Source: Pararge aegeria (lineage: Eukaryota; Arthropoda; Insecta; Lepidoptera; Nymphalidae). From it: a stretch of 64,000 nucleotides of DNA. The position numbers were made by a program, and so were the translations under genes. The notes beneath the pieces are model-generated. The model was not told where the DNA came from and searched no databases. It saw nothing but the letters and a program-made list of their open reading frames with translations. Where the stretch lies: contig NC_053191.1 in assembly GCF_905163445.1 (NCBI RefSeq), forward strand, positions 16,988,001 through 17,052,000, in the 5' to 3' direction. This document shows positions 33,936 to 46,729 of this stretch, piece after piece. The first letter of the stretch is position 1. Each line of letters begins with the position of its first letter.

Positions 33936-34559
33936 TATGGATTTCCGCAAAGTTCTATCCAATAGCAATTTTCTTTATTATACTATATTGTCTTTCGGGT
34001 TTTCTGTTAATTTTCTTTATATACCTAGTTAAATATCTATTTCCGGATAATCGTCTGTTTTTCTACTGTTTAAGGGTTTTCTTTACACAGTGGACCACTT
34101 CTACTCTTTCTGGTATATAACCGGTATAGACAAATATACATTACTTGTAAATAATCACTTTTTATCTATTATTTAGTCACTGTGAACAGGCACTAAATAT
34201 TGCGTGCTCACAGTGACTCGCGATAGCGGAATATTATTTTTTATAATATTTAAGGTACACAGATTTCTCTAAGGCTTCTTGGTCGATTTGCGTGATTAAT
34301 TTACTAAGTACCTTTTAAAATGGACAAGTAAATTAAACACTTTATTGCACGCAAGACAAACAATTACTTGAACGAACTTCAGACAGATTAATTTAAGAAG
34401 AGGACATTTTAGGCTTGCGCATGCGCATCTCTTGCTAATTTTTGTTTAGAGGACCTCCGCTAAGAAAGCGTGATAGCGCCATGAGGTTCAACACCCACAT
34501 TTCAGTTTGTGTGTCTTCCCGAGGTCATCTTTTTATAGCTAGGGAATTACCTTGGTATA

Positions 34560-34946
34560 TACAACGTGTACCCGAATAACGAAATAATGTAGAAGGATGC
34601 ATAAGTATATTGCTTCATAAGGAATCGCTCCGTAAAAATATAAAATCAAGAGAAGCATATTTATTTTTCCATACAAACTAATTCCAAACATTGTCAAGTG
34701 TTTACTTATGACAACCCTATTGAAGATAAAAGACCGACACGCGCATAGTACCTAATAAAGTGACAGGAGTCACATAATTTTAATTTTGCATATGATCTTA
34801 GGGCTGTAACTGATTTCCTTCAGTAAAAACTATGGCAGTGGTTTACTCAAAAACTTTAAGGTTTGCGGTTTCGAAGACATTATATAATGTACCGACCGAC
34901 CTCTAAGCACGTGAAGTATTATTTCGGTTTTCTTTAACACGTTCTA
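34560..34946 (+). mobile_element. MITE, TACAACGTG family
   Basis: Left end TACAACGTGTA, right end AACACGTTCTA. The interior matches the reverse complement of 30027-30390. Confidence 0.65.
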
Positions 34947-35154
34947 TAATTATTATCATTTCTCTAAATTGAGTAATAGTGCTACTCTTTATGGCTGGAG
35001 TCCTGGTACCCCTTTTGAATTTAGCCTTATATATTAGCCTGCCTATCTCGATTGGAGCAGTTTAGAGGACCCAAGCTCTACCTACGATATCTCATTCAAA
35101 ACTGTGATAACAGATACTGACACACAGACAATACTTCAGCATCCACATTACCAA

Positions 35155-35365
35155 ACCATTTGCCGGCCCACAGGAAGGGTTTAGGGCGTAGTCCACCCCG
35201 CTGGCCGAGTGCGGATTGGTTAACTGACTTGACTTAAAAATTAATTATATTATAATATTATTTACAATGTTCTTACATTAGAATTCCTCTCTCTTTGGCA
35301 TGCGGGTTTCTTCACCATGTTTTGCTTCACAGTTAAAGCAAGCTATATTTTAATTGCATACATTA
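35155..35365 (-). mobile_element. S2 SINE
   Basis: GTCCACCCCGCTGGCCGAGT, GCATGCGGGTTTCTTCACCA and CACAGTTAAAGCAAGC match the S2 body. Confidence 0.55.
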
Positions 35366-36337
35366 AAAAACGCAATAACGAATTGTATCTACCATTCAAC
35401 GATTTACGTCGTTTGTAATATTAAATCGGTGTTAACTCTATGTCGCATAGGCTGCTGCGTTCGCTGTCGCTAGTGGTATGTGCGCTCATTTAAAGTTTAT
35501 GGCTACTCAAGACGCGTGACGGAACTACTAGTTTTTGTCATTTGATCGTAGGTTTTTTTGTTCGTAGGGTTTTTCGTAGTAGTTTTAAAAAGAGGTCTTT
35601 CCTTAAGTTTGCCGTATGTCATACTCATTCCCCATAATTCGTTCCTTATTGCTATAAAAATGTTGATAATACGAGTAAGTACAGTGTGTGTTTTCTTTTA
35701 TTCAAAATTATCATTATTTTTTTCAAAAATCCAATGGCGCGTCTTTACTTTTCATCGAAATCTGGCCCGAGACTCCTTTGTGTGCTTTGCGCTACTCCTT
35801 ATAGATTCGTACATGGCCATGCACGCCTTCTTGAAGAATTCACCCTGTTTAATACAGTGAGACAACTGCCCGCGGTATAAATTTGTCTAGAACACTCCTT
35901 GCAAACTCCGCTTTCTACCAAGTAAGATTGTAAAAAGGCAAAGGTACGGTAATTCTTGACCTACCAATACATACATTTAAATAATGTGTAAATACACATC
36001 TAATACAGGGGGTCATCACACATCTAATACTATACATTTGATGAATTCCTCAATGACAAGGTAGATTGGAAGCAGCCAGCCTCGCTCCCATCTCCCGCAA
36101 GATAGAAAAATGATTGTAAATGTTAGTGTTGGAAAAGAGCAACTACTGAGTTTCTTGCCGGCTCTTCTCGGTAGAATCTGCCTAAATCAGTCACTAAAAA
36201 CATACATACTTGACGTTTCAAAAGTGTATAAGCACTTACAAGTCTACCTACTTAAAATAAATGAATTTGAATTTGAAAAACTGTTGGTACACCAACTGCG
36301 CCAATCCACATTGTAGTTTCATAAAGCTTTATATCAG

Positions 36338-36925
36338 TTATAGTTTTCGGGGGAAGAGCTCTCCAAGCATTGGTGCACGAGTCGAAATAATATCCAAATT
36401 ATATACCTATGTGTAAGCGGTGAGCGGCGAGCTCAGGCACGTACCGCTCACATTACGCAGTTTTTTACAGTCGAAAGAAAAACACCATGAAGAAACCTGC
36501 ATGCCTGAGAGTTCTCTTCGTTCACAACGGCGTGCGATGTCTACCAATCCGCACTTGGTTTTTGGCGTGCACTGGGTTTCTTACCAGTGTATGCATACAG
36601 CAGGAAACTTGCATAAAATGGAAATAATCCTAACATCCTCTTATATGGGCTATATTTCAAGTTTAGGGTTTGCAGTGCTTTTGTGCATGTATAAAGTGCA
36701 CGCCACTGGTGGTAAACCCCTTCTCATTCTGAGAGGAGACCCGTGCCCTGCAGTGGGCCGGTAATGTGTGGATGATGATATCATCATCAATATTATGAAT
36801 AATAATGAAGAGAGATAAACTCGTCTTCTATTTCCTGTTGCCGTGCTTCGGCAGATGGGCATGTTAATTTTATCCCTTGTCAGGTTATAATCGGGGGATA
36901 AGCTTTTTGTCTCCTGCCCATACAT
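36338..36925 (+). mobile_element. Three-level nest: MITE containing an S2 SINE containing a hAT MITE
   Basis: The outer MITE family (right end TTTTTGTCTCCTGCC, as at 9517-9764) is interrupted after about 36411 by an S2 SINE (36412-36780). That SINE is itself interrupted at about 36566-36713 by a hAT MITE ending GTGCACGCCACTG. Outer sequence resumes at about 36800. Confidence 0.65.
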
Positions 36926-37339
36926 ACACTCGTATGATGTCACAAACACACGAAAATAAACAAGTCGATCAGACGTGATATTACATCTCTTGCGCGTTTG
37001 TGAAATCTAGTAAGTGTGAACTCTATGATCTACGTCGCATACGCTGACGCGTTCGCTGTCGCTAGTTGATTGTGCGCTCTCTGTGAGTCTTTGGCTACTC
37101 GAGACGCGTGACGGTACTTTACCAGTTTTTGTCATTTAATCGTAGGTTTTTTTGTGCTTAGTTTTTTCGTAGTAAAGTGTTTAAGCAATAAAATATAATC
37201 AAGTGTTTACTTGCGTCTGCGCACAGAACTTTAGTTTTATATAATATAAAATGCAAGATTTCTTAGTGTTAGCACCCGACATCATTCGTGTTTGAGGTTT
37301 GCACTGGAAGTTGTGTCGTGTGCTCCCATACGACCACAA

Positions 37340-37535
37340 TCAATCGACCACGACTGCAACCTCACTTGATGATGCAGTCTAAGTGCTAACAGGCTAAACT
37401 GCCACGTTAGCAGTATGGCAGTTATATTAAACCCATATCCCAGATCGGTTTCTACGCGTCATCGTACCGGAACGCTAAATCGCTCAGCGGCACGTCTTTG
37501 TTGGTAAGGCGGTAACTAGCAACGGCCAATGCCTC
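37340..37535 (-). mobile_element. S3 SINE body
   Basis: AACCTCACTTGATGATGCAG, GGTTTCTACGCGTCATCGTA and CGGTAACTAGCAACGGCC. Confidence 0.6.
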
Positions 37536-38189
37536 CCAAAGCAATCCATAACGTCAAAGACGAATATGATAAAGTCGACTATAGAGTATGTGTTTGTACT
37601 AATACAAAGAAGACATAAATACACAAAAACATAGTTTAAAGTTTAAAGTATCATATCAGTATTTCGCTTTGTATCCATCGGATACATTACACAAGCTGCT
37701 ATACTACGTGTCGCTAGTCTGGCAGTATCACGGACATGTTCAGGTCATCGGTGATGCGAAACCATAAGTTTTTCCGCTACCGAAAATCACTCGGCGTCGC
37801 TTTCATTGTATGTATGTATTAAAGAAGTACACTTCGATTGACTTGTTTCCTGCTATGGAAAATAAACGTAAGCTGGCTCAAATGATATAGGGGAGGCCAA
37901 ACACGTTGTTATCAAAACAATTCCAGTTTCCTCCATTCATCGTTGTATATGCTGATGTTACAAATACAGCTGAACCTTGTAACAAGACCCCTCTAGAACG
38001 TTCGGTGTTACAAACAATATGTGTTCGAATGTGATCGGGGTGCCGTGTGAGTGGTTTTCCAACTACGTATACTTATTCGATCGCGTGAAAGTTAGCTACA
38101 AATTATAGGGGATTGAAATAGCTCCATCTAGTGATGGTACGGTTTCCCAGACTGACCAATAGATGTTGGATATAATCGGACATGTCGAT

Positions 38190-38390
38190 GTGGACATGTT
38201 AACGTGTCCACCTGCTAAAGCACGGGAACATGGAATAGGAGAACTTTACCCCCGTTTATTATTACACATATATTATTTGGATATTATTTCCACTTGTGCG
38301 CCATTGCTCTGGAAGTTGATAAAGCTGTAGGAGAATATTATTTTTTATCCTTTCCCCAGGATGATAATTGTCTCCTGCTCAGCCAGCATA
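38190..38390 (-). mobile_element. MITE, GGCAGGAGACAA family
   Basis: Minus-strand copy: ACCCCCGTTTATTATTACAC and AATTGTCTCCTGC are readable on the plus strand. Confidence 0.55.
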
Positions 38391-38404
38391 GCCGTGCTGG
38401 TCCA

Positions 38405-38605
38405 CTACAGGCAAAAATGAGAAGGGGTTGCAGGCCGTTGTCCACCACACTGGCCCAGTGTGGATTGTTGGACTCCATACACCTTTGAGAACATTATGGA
38501 GAACTCTCAGTCAGGTTTACTGGAGATGTTTTCCTCCACCGTTGAAGCAAGTGATATTTTTATTGCATAAAACGCACGTAACTTAGAAAGTGGAATCCGA
38601 AATTT
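38405..38605 (-). mobile_element. S2 SINE
   Basis: CCACCACACTGGCCCAGTGT, CTTTGAGAACATTATGGAGA and TTCCTCCACCGTTGAAGCAA. A poly(C) run follows at about 38607. Confidence 0.6.
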
Positions 38606-38754
38606 CCCCCCCCCCCCCCCATTCCAATTCTAGTTTTATGCGATTGTATAAATCAACGTAGGTAGAAGAATCTCACACTAGGCACTCTGGATGAGATAAG
38701 ATATATAAAAGAGTTAAAGACATAGCTCTACCGTACCTTACCTACTCTACCGTA

Positions 38755-38870
38755 GTGGACTAACCTGTTAGGGATAACGCGGTAGTATGAAACCTTTACC
38801 CCTAATCGGTTAATCGCGGCATCGTACCAGAACTCTAAATAGCTTGGCAGCACGTTTTACATATACTTTG
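38755..38870 (-). mobile_element. S3 SINE fragment
   Basis: CTAACCTGTTAGGGATAACG, AATCGCGGCATCGTACCAGA and CTTGGCAGCACG. Confidence 0.5.
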
Positions 38871-39204
38871 CCCTAGAAGTGTTTTGAAAAGGTGTTTTAC
38901 CGAATATAAGCACTTTTGAAACGTGAAGTCTGTCTGTATATACTTAGTGACTTCACAGGCAGATTCTAGCAAGAGGAAGCCGGCAGGAAACTCAGCAGTT
39001 GCTCAAAATAAACGTTCAACAATTTTACAAACATTATTCTGTCTTGCAAGAGATCGAAGCAACCTTATCATAGTCAAAGTCAAAGTAGAATATTTCTTTA
39101 TTGAAATAGGCACATAGATGGCACTTTTGATGCGTAAATTACATGTAAAATATGACATAGTAGTGAGTTGATGGCGATAACTAAATTCGTCAACTCTCAT
39201 CCTT

Positions 39205-39800
39205 ACTTTAATATTATAAATGCGAAAGTGTGTTTGTTTGTTTGTCTTTCCTTCACGCCCTAACTAGGCAACCAATCAACATGATTCTTGGCATAGAGGT
39301 AGCTGAAAGGACCGAGAGTAACATAGGTAACTTTATCCTACTAATATTATAAATGTGAAAGTGTGGATGTTTGTTACACAATCAAGCAAAAACGGCTGAA
39401 CGGATTGGGATGAAATTTGGCGTGCATGGAAAAGAACATAGGCTATCTTTTATCCCGATTTCTTAAGTAGTTCCCGTAGGAAAATTGAAAATTGTTTACG
39501 AGCTAAGCCACGGGCAGAGAACTTTGAAATTTGGTATGCATATCACCTTTACTATTGAAAAGGACTTTCTATACCGATCTCTCAAATATTTCCCGTAGTA
39601 AGATTAAAAATTGTTAACGCGCGAAACTTAGACCTGAAGTCCGTGCAGTCGAAGTTGCGGGCAGAAGCTAGTAACATTATAAATCCGAAAGTGTATTTGT
39701 TTGTTTGTCTTTCCTTCATGCCCTAACTAAGCAACGAATTGACATGATTCTTGGCATAGAATTAGCTGAAAGGTCGGAGAGTAACAGGCCCACAAAAACA
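39205..39800 (+). mobile_element. Nested or tandem Helitron-like repeats
   Basis: One family (GCGAAAGTGTGTTTGTTTGT...CCAATCAACATGATTCTTGG) occurs at 39210-39340 and again at 39665-39785. Between them is a different copy that opens TCCTACTAATATTATAAATG (39339) and ends GTTGCGGGCAGAAGCTAG (about 39671). Confidence 0.6.
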
Positions 39801-40263
39801 AACGGTGTCCAAAGAATTTGTATAAACGTACGCCGTCAACAGATAGTTATAATGTACAGCAGATTACTTACACCGTATTTGTAACATCTAAATTAAGTGT
39901 TATCATTTTCGCGGACCTTTGTTTCACCACAATTTCTTATCAACAACACAAATAGGTACACGTATAAGAGCAAATAATTAAACTAGCAACTGTAAATCGC
40001 TTTATACGCAAACAAACACAATTGCAATAAAGACAAACTGTGCAAATACATAATATTTGCACGGTATAGTTATTTCTATTAAATATATTCTTATTCACCT
40101 TGATATGATACGTTAACTTTATGACTTCTGTGACCCACGACGCGTTGAGTTTTAAGTCATCTGTTGCACATCTGACATGGTTCAAAAACACAGTGCCGTT
40201 TCTTCTTTTGTAACTTAAGAGCTAAGTTCTTCTCGGTGCAGTCTCCAAACTTCTCTATCCACA

Positions 40264-40390
40264 GTGGCGTGCACTTCATACATGCGCAAAGCGTTGCCTA
40301 TCCTAATTTGTTGATATAAGTAACTCTTATATTTTAAGGATTTTTCCATTTTATGCCATCTGCCTGCCTGCTTTATGCATACGCCAAGCT
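40264..40390 (+). mobile_element. hAT MITE relative, left part
   Basis: CAGTGGCGTGCACTTCATAC and CTGCTTTATGCATACGCC match 2609-2751. The right terminal repeat is missing. Confidence 0.55.
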
Positions 40391-40569
40391 ACAATCTATC
40401 CATGGCCCTTTCTTTCACCTCTTTATAAGTCCCACCGAAAACTACCACTTTAATCAGTATTATTTTAATATAGTTAACACTATTGTTTGAGTACTAAAAA
40501 ACTTTTTTGTACCACTTTAAATTTGCCGGTAAATTTTGGTTAATGATCAGTTATAAATATTTTATCTAT

Positions 40570-40795
40570 TGGATAGAAGCAGGCGCTACTTTGCGGAATT
40601 CCATTATTTATTATGAAAATTAAGCTTAATTTGCTATACTCCACGAAAAGCAGGAGAATCTGTATGGTGTAATTTATGTTTTCTTCACATCTTCGGTAAT
40701 GTACCCACTACGCACGTTTCGTTTCGACAACCGGAGCATCCTCGGTAGATGTTTACTTTACAATGAATAATTGTTAGGTCAATGAATAATATTTT
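40570..40795 (+). repeat. Dispersed repeat family U1
   Basis: GGATAGAAGCAGGCGCTACT, ATTAAGCTTAATTTGCTATA and CATCTTCGGTAATGTACCCA. Confidence 0.55.
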
Positions 40796-40841
40796 ATCTG
40801 TTTGACCGGTCTAGGGCTAACTTGTAGAGGAATATAACATT

Positions 40842-40922
40842 TTTTTTTAGTCCTACTCGGGAGTCGAACTCAGTTCCTCCTTACCCATATTAAACATGCT
40901 AACCACGAGACCATCGTGGCAG
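40842..40922 (-). mobile_element. tRNA-like SINE head
   Basis: On the minus strand: TCTCGTGGTTAGCATG (A-box-like) and GAGTTCGACTCCCGAG (B-box). It resembles a tRNA, but the acceptor stems do not pair, and SINE tail sequence (GGGCTAACTTGTAGAGGAAT) lies next to it. Confidence 0.5.
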
Positions 40923-40924
40923 TT

Positions 40925-42165
40925 CTAACTACGCTTTATAAAACCCTTTGTGAATATATCGAATAGATAAATGTTATCTTTGTTTGATAACTAAAAGGTA
41001 CAAGGTCGGAGTTAAGTGGCGATGAGTGTGCCATTGAGTCACATGAGATAATAATTCGTAAAATATTCTTTACTATCTGTCGCCCGCGTTTTTTCGCGCG
41101 CGTCAATTACGGTATTTTACCCTGGGAACCGTTTGTTTTCCAAATACTTTTTGAAATCTGTCCGTTTAAAGTGGATCAAAATCGCGCCCTGAAGTATAAT
41201 TAGAGATTTTTAAAAAACTATGCAATTTAAAATATATTTTTTAACACTGTTGAATTTTTAGTCACTTTGCTATTCACAATTGATCCGTTTGAAAATATTG
41301 GAAAGAAATAATCCTTATTGATTATGGTATTTGCCACTAGCTGGCGTTCAAGTCAAGAAGCGTGGAGTATATGACATATACTTACGACCAATCGAAATTA
41401 TTATTTTCAAATAGCGGAAACTACACAGACGTAAGCGTTACTTCCGTCAGAAAAAAATCTGGGTTACTCCCTACTCGTGCCTAAAGGAGTTTTACTTCAC
41501 CAATAAAAATGCATCTTTATATTTACCAGTAATGCGAATCCAGGCTGAAAGAAAAAGAGTTTGGAATGCAAGCTAATATAAATCCTAAAGACTGCCAAAT
41601 AGGGATTATTTTTTCCAAATTTACATTATAATTGAATATCATGAATGAAGTTGATTTTATGCTTGAATTTGTGAAGAGTCGCTCAGCGTGAAGGTTGGAC
41701 ATGACGTCAAAGAATATACTTTAAATTTTGATGGGATTCAGTGATTTTATGACTTAGTCATTAGTGTCAGTCAGGACTTCGTCGTATCTTTTATTCAGTC
41801 TACTCACTCAACTGTGAAAAGAGGTTCTTAAGGCCTAACCCTCCTTTCTGATGTACCTTACTTTCCTATTTTATACTAATACCTATACTAAAATTTTGTT
41901 GTTTGTTTGTTTACACCGAATTTCAAATTATCTAGCTATCGAAAGCTAAATTATCCCAAAATACCATAGGCTAGAACTAATCCAAAAAAAAAATATAGAT
42001 ACCTAAGAGAATTGCAATAATGAAATGTACCAAAAATTTCCCTATATTTATTATAAATTCGCCGCGCGCACACACACACACACAAAGACACATATATATG
42101 CAATCCACTCTCATACCCATAAAAAGCTATATAACGTTCCGGTTAGTGGTATGAAAAACATTTTA
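40925..42165. other. Gene-free; a short (CA)n microsatellite
   Basis: (CA)n at about 42066-42084. Otherwise no coding or clear repeat family. Confidence 0.45.
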
Positions 42166-42555
42166 AGCAATTGCATCTGACTGCATAATCACTTATCAGT
42201 TATCACCAACTGAGATTGCAATAACTTGTAGTGTAGTAAAAAAAAAATAATGAATAGATAAATTGTCAACAACGTAAGTAAGTAAACGTTTCCATCACGT
42301 CTGAAAATAAATTGCGATGATTAGGCATTTCACATGTGTAACAACTTTTGTCTCATTTACTTTGTCACGTTGCGAGGTCGACATACTGCCTGTGACATTG
42401 TGACCAATGATGTATCTGTTGCACGTGTATAACATCTATCTCGAATCTATTAATAAAGAAGATGAGTTTGTTTGTTTGATCGCTCTAATCTTTGGAACTT
42501 CCAGTCGTATTTCAAAAAATCAGCCATAAAGCCTGATTCTTTAGGAAGCCTATTA

Positions 42556-44410
42556 TCTATCTATATATATATATATATAATGAAAATGGTCTTCGTTTGA
42601 GGCTCAATCACGCCTAAACCACTGATCGTATCGACATGAAACTACCACCATTCGATGCGAAATTTTTCCTAGATGGTTTATGGCTATCTATTTTTTGAAT
42701 TCCAACATTCCTTTTTTTTTTTATTGCTGTTTTACTTTTATGAACATTTATCCCGCTAATAAAAACAAAAGATAAGCATTTTCTCTTGATTCTTTTGTTT
42801 TCATGGATTTCAACAGAGTGTATTAAACGGATTATGGTTTTTTACATTCAGCTAAGAATCTACGCACGGTAGTGGAGAACGGCTGGACCAATTGGGCATT
42901 TTTTTTATCTTCAGAATTGTCAGGAGTAAGTTTTGTATGTAAGAAAATTTTAAAATAGCCCGATAAAAAGTTAAAAATTTCGATGATAATCGAAGAATTC
43001 CCATCTATATAGTCACTCACCACGAAATCTCGGGAACCATAAGACTTAGAAACGTGAAACTTGGTAGGAATATTACTTTTGCTATGTAGAGGTCAGCTAT
43101 GAATAGATTTTAAGAAATTCATTCCCCAAAGGGGATTGCGGGGGCGTTAACAATGAACAATTCCCGTTTTTAAACTATAGCTCCTATAGACTTCAAATTT
43201 GGTAGGAATCTACAAGCTCCAAATTTTGTAGGAATTTTCTATAAGTGATGTAAAAATGATTTATGAACAAATTTTACGATATCCCACCCCAAAGAAGATT
43301 GCGGGGGCGTTAACAATGAAAATTTTCTATTTCCAAGCGATAGCTCCTATAGACTCCAAATTTAGTGAGAGTGTTCTATATGTAATATAAAAATTATCTT
43401 CGAGCGGATTTTACAATGAATCACCTCCAATAAGGTTCGCGGGGGTGGGTAACAATAAACAATAAAAAATTTCAATTTCGAAATATAGCTTCTAAAAATT
43501 CTAAATATGGTAGGAATCTTTTATTATTCACATAATGAACATCTCAAAATGGATTTCAATAAAGTCTACTTCCGACAGGAATTGCGGGGGTGGGTGTTAA
43601 AATCTAAAATTTTTATTTCTAACCTGTAACTTCTACAGACTCCAAATTTGGTGGGGTGCTTCGTGTATGTAGGGATATTCGTGTATTTCCTTACAACAAT
43701 CGTCTTTTTGGCAGCGGAGAAAAAATCATTGAGAGGTTTCAAAAACTTAACTTTACATGTAGCTATCCAATCAACGGACAAAGAATTTTACATTCATTTT
43801 ACTTTTGCAGACTACATAACCGACGAATTCTTTTATTGCGGGATCGCGGAAATGTAACAGATTAAAATGAATGCATTTTCCAAGCACATGAGATGTGGAA
43901 AAGACATTTAGTAACTTATTCCAATAGAATTCATAAAAAACATGCACAATTAATTTTCTATAAAAAATTGATGTCACGGAGAAAATTTTAGTTAACAGAA
44001 AATTCGTCGCACTTGAACCTAGACAGATTTCAACTTCACATATGAGACTTGCAATGACTTTAACTTAAACTTTCAATGCTCATTTCAAATTTTTTTCTTC
44101 ATGTCAATTATTATTAATTTTTGGAAGAAAACACGGAAATGTTATAATGATTGCACATTGAAAGTTACAATAAATATTAGTGAGAAAAATCACCTGGATG
44201 AAAGATACAGGCTAAATCGATGGAATTTGGAATTTGAGTAAGTCTAAACAATATCGATGCTTACAGTTCTATCCGCGGGGCCTATTTATGTTCATACAAA
44301 AATAAAAAAAGGAGAATAAAAATATGAAAAAAAATAAATAAAAATGAAACATAAAATGTAATTTATTTCCTTTTTCAATTCGCCCAGCGAAGCGGGCTGG
44401 AAACGGCTAG
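42556..44410 (+). mobile_element. Long non-autonomous Helitron (about 1.85 kb)
   Basis: The 5' end is TCTATATATATATATATAATG. The 3' end is a GC hairpin (44382-44397, GCCCAGCGAAGCGGGC), then TGGAAACGGCTAG. No Rep/helicase coding is visible. The middle is built of diverged tandem units. Confidence 0.65.
43020..43660 (+). repeat. Diverged tandem units (about 138-162 bp) inside the Helitron
   Basis: GCGGGGG recurs at 43139, 43301, 43439 and 43584, each followed by GTTAACAAT- or GGGTAACAAT-like sequence and a block containing TCCAAATTTGGTAGGAA. Roughly four units. Confidence 0.7.
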
Positions 44411-44504
44411 TAATCTATATATATATTTTTTTAATTTTATCCCTGAGGGTTTTATTATGGGTTCAACGATTGTATAAAAGACGTATGACAAAAATTTGCA
44501 ATAA

Positions 44505-44705
44505 AAATCATCATATCAACCTATGACCGTCCCACTATAGGGCACAGGTTTACTCCCACAATGAAAAGGGGTTAAGGCCGCCACGCTCACCCACCCCGTG
44601 CGGATTGGTGAACTTCATACACATTTGAGAACATTATGTTGAACACTCAGGCATGCAGGTTTCCTCACGTTGCTTCCTTCACCGTTCAAGCAAGTGATAT
44701 ATATA
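44505..44705 (-). mobile_element. S2 SINE
   Basis: CGTGCGGATTGGTGAACTTC, ACACTCAGGCATGCAGGTTT and TTCACCGTTCAAGCAAGTGA. Confidence 0.6.
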
Positions 44706-45094
44706 TTAACAAAAAATATTGCTGCATTTAATAGCTCTATTGTTGAGGTAGGCTATACGCTACTTAGCATCACGCTAGAACCTTTAGGAGACGGGCAACA
44801 GGCGGGCGATGCCACGCGGTGGGTGGGTAGTAGAATGAAAGTTTGAATGGACGTAGTTTCAGGAAACTACTAGTCATTTTATATAAACACATTCTCGTAT
44901 CAATGCACGTGTTCTAGTTTTATATACTGTGTGGCGGAGAAAGTGCGGGTGGGATGGCAAAGGTCTTAGGTTACATGTTCCGAACTTAGTTGGTTGAATT
45001 CGCCTTTTGTTATCAAAGAGATTTGTTTCTGAAGCAAAAAGAAGTATTTTTGGCGCGTTATAAAAATCAAGTGATTCACTCTCAGAATTTTCTT

Positions 45095-45297
45095 ACTAGC
45101 TGTTACCGGCATTCTTCGCCTGCGTTTATACCGGGTTTTTCCAATAACGGGACCGTTTGTTTTCCAGGAATAAAAGTAGCCTCTGTTACTCTCACAATAT
45201 TCCAACTAACTCTATGCCAAAAGTCAAGTTGATTGTTAAGGGTGTAAAGGAAGGACATTCAGACAAAAAATATACTTTCGCGTTTATAATATTAGAA
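45095..45297 (-). mobile_element. Helitron-like element
   Basis: On the minus strand it begins TATTATAAACGCGAAAGTAT and ends CGAAGAATGCCGGTAACAGC plus TAGT. Confidence 0.5.
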
Positions 45298-45299
45298 AT

Positions 45300-46005
45300 A
45301 AAGGAAGAAAAAGTGTTTATTTTGTAATTAACAGTAAAATAAACATTATTTAAACAGCAAAAAAAAAAGGTAATAGGAAATATATAAATTTGAAATTTAA
45401 AAAAAATACTTTGACTTTCTATATCGCTTTCATTATTTATATATATACAAAAAATCCAACCGTTACGGAAATTAATCGTAGCAAACAGACAGACAAACAT
45501 TATGAAAACCTTTTTAATAAGTACCGTGTATATACTATCATTTTATGCATTATGTAAGAAGCTGTTATATTGACCTTAATACAAACATTTCAATTATACA
45601 ATGTCTAAACCTACTAAAACTCTGAAACACCTTATGTAAAATGCTTCTGCAAAATACTGAATTTGAATTTGATATTTATTTGTTTACCTAGCTTATTATA
45701 TAAATACACATAATATTATGTACAACGAATAGCACTATATATGCGTGTGCGTGTGTGCGCGTGTGCTAATTTATAACAGCTGTATCCTGCAAGTGGTGAG
45801 ATTATAAGTCACGAGTAGGTATGAGAGGGTAGGTCGATGACTTACAAGATAAACTTTAAAGCCCGAGCCACATAGAACGCGTCACGGCAGCGACGCGACG
45901 CCACACTGATCTAGTAAGGTGAAGCTAAGCCAAAGCAAATCTGTCTCAGTGAATATTGGATAGAAGCAAGCACAGATCTTCGGCAATGTATATATATGTG
46001 TATAT
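45300..46005. other. Gene-free, A+T-rich with a (GT)n-like tract
   Basis: GCGTGTGCGTGTGTGCGCGT at about 45742. No coding recognised. Confidence 0.45.
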
Positions 46006-46009
46006 TATT

Positions 46010-46102
46010 CATCATTTATCTTAGTACCCATAACTCAAGCTACGCTTACTTTGGGGGCTAGATGGCGATGTGTGTATTGTCGCAGTATATTTATTTATTA
46101 TA
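46010..46102 (+). mobile_element. S1 SINE 3' fragment
   Basis: TTAGTACCCATAACTCAAGC, CTAGATGGCGATGTGTG and a TATTTATTTAT tail. Confidence 0.6.
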
Positions 46103-46146
46103 CCAACGATGTTTTTCGAATTGTCGTATTAGCTCCTACGCATGGA

Positions 46147-46208
46147 TGGATCTGAAAACGCTGTAATAAACGCGGATTTGTCTGCGTTTATTACAGCGTT
46201 TCAGATCC
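46147..46208. repeat. Near-perfect inverted repeat (about 25-bp arms)
   Basis: GGATCTGAAAACGCTGTAAT pairs with ATTACAGCGTTTCAGATCC with a single-base bulge. The loop is about 10 bp. Confidence 0.85.
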
Positions 46209-46334
46209 GTAGAATCAGTTTGTTTTTTCTGTATGCCAAGAATCAATAGAATTGGTTGCTTAGTTAGAACACAAAGACAAACAGAAACACTTTCGATTTT
46301 TATAATATAAGTTAGGATTGATTGATATTAATAA

Positions 46335-46410
46335 ATTTGTCTGGTGGGAGGCTTTGGTCGTGGCTAGTTACCTCCCTACCGACAATGTCGTGCCGTCTAG
46401 CGATCTTGCG
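46335..46410 (+). mobile_element. S3 SINE fragment
   Basis: TGGTGGGAGGCTTTGGTCGT, GGCTAGTTACCTCCCTACCG and GTCGTGCCGTCTAGCGAT. Confidence 0.5.
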
Positions 46411-46729
46411 TACGGACATAACGTTTTATTCTCTACAGTGCAGTTCCGATAAGTGCAGACCAGCCTTTATAGCAACGCAAAACGCTGCCGTCACGCGTTC
46501 TATGTGTTTCAGCCTTTATAATTACTGACCTATTATAAAATTTAACTGCGTAGGTATTTATTCAGTATCAAATACCAAGTTTGATAATCAGTAATTAAAC
46601 TGGACACGTTAACAATATTTTCCAGTTGTAAATAATAGTCTACTGTTTAACATTTTTAATTTTTAAAAAGCTTTCACCCAGTAAACGGTGGTGATACTGT
46701 TGGCACTTCGATTCGTCGACTTAATTAAC

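Noticed and set aside
40842..40922. Possible tRNA gene on the minus strand
   Set aside because: A- and B-box-like motifs are present, but the acceptor stem does not pair and SINE tail sequence adjoins it. Treated as a SINE head.
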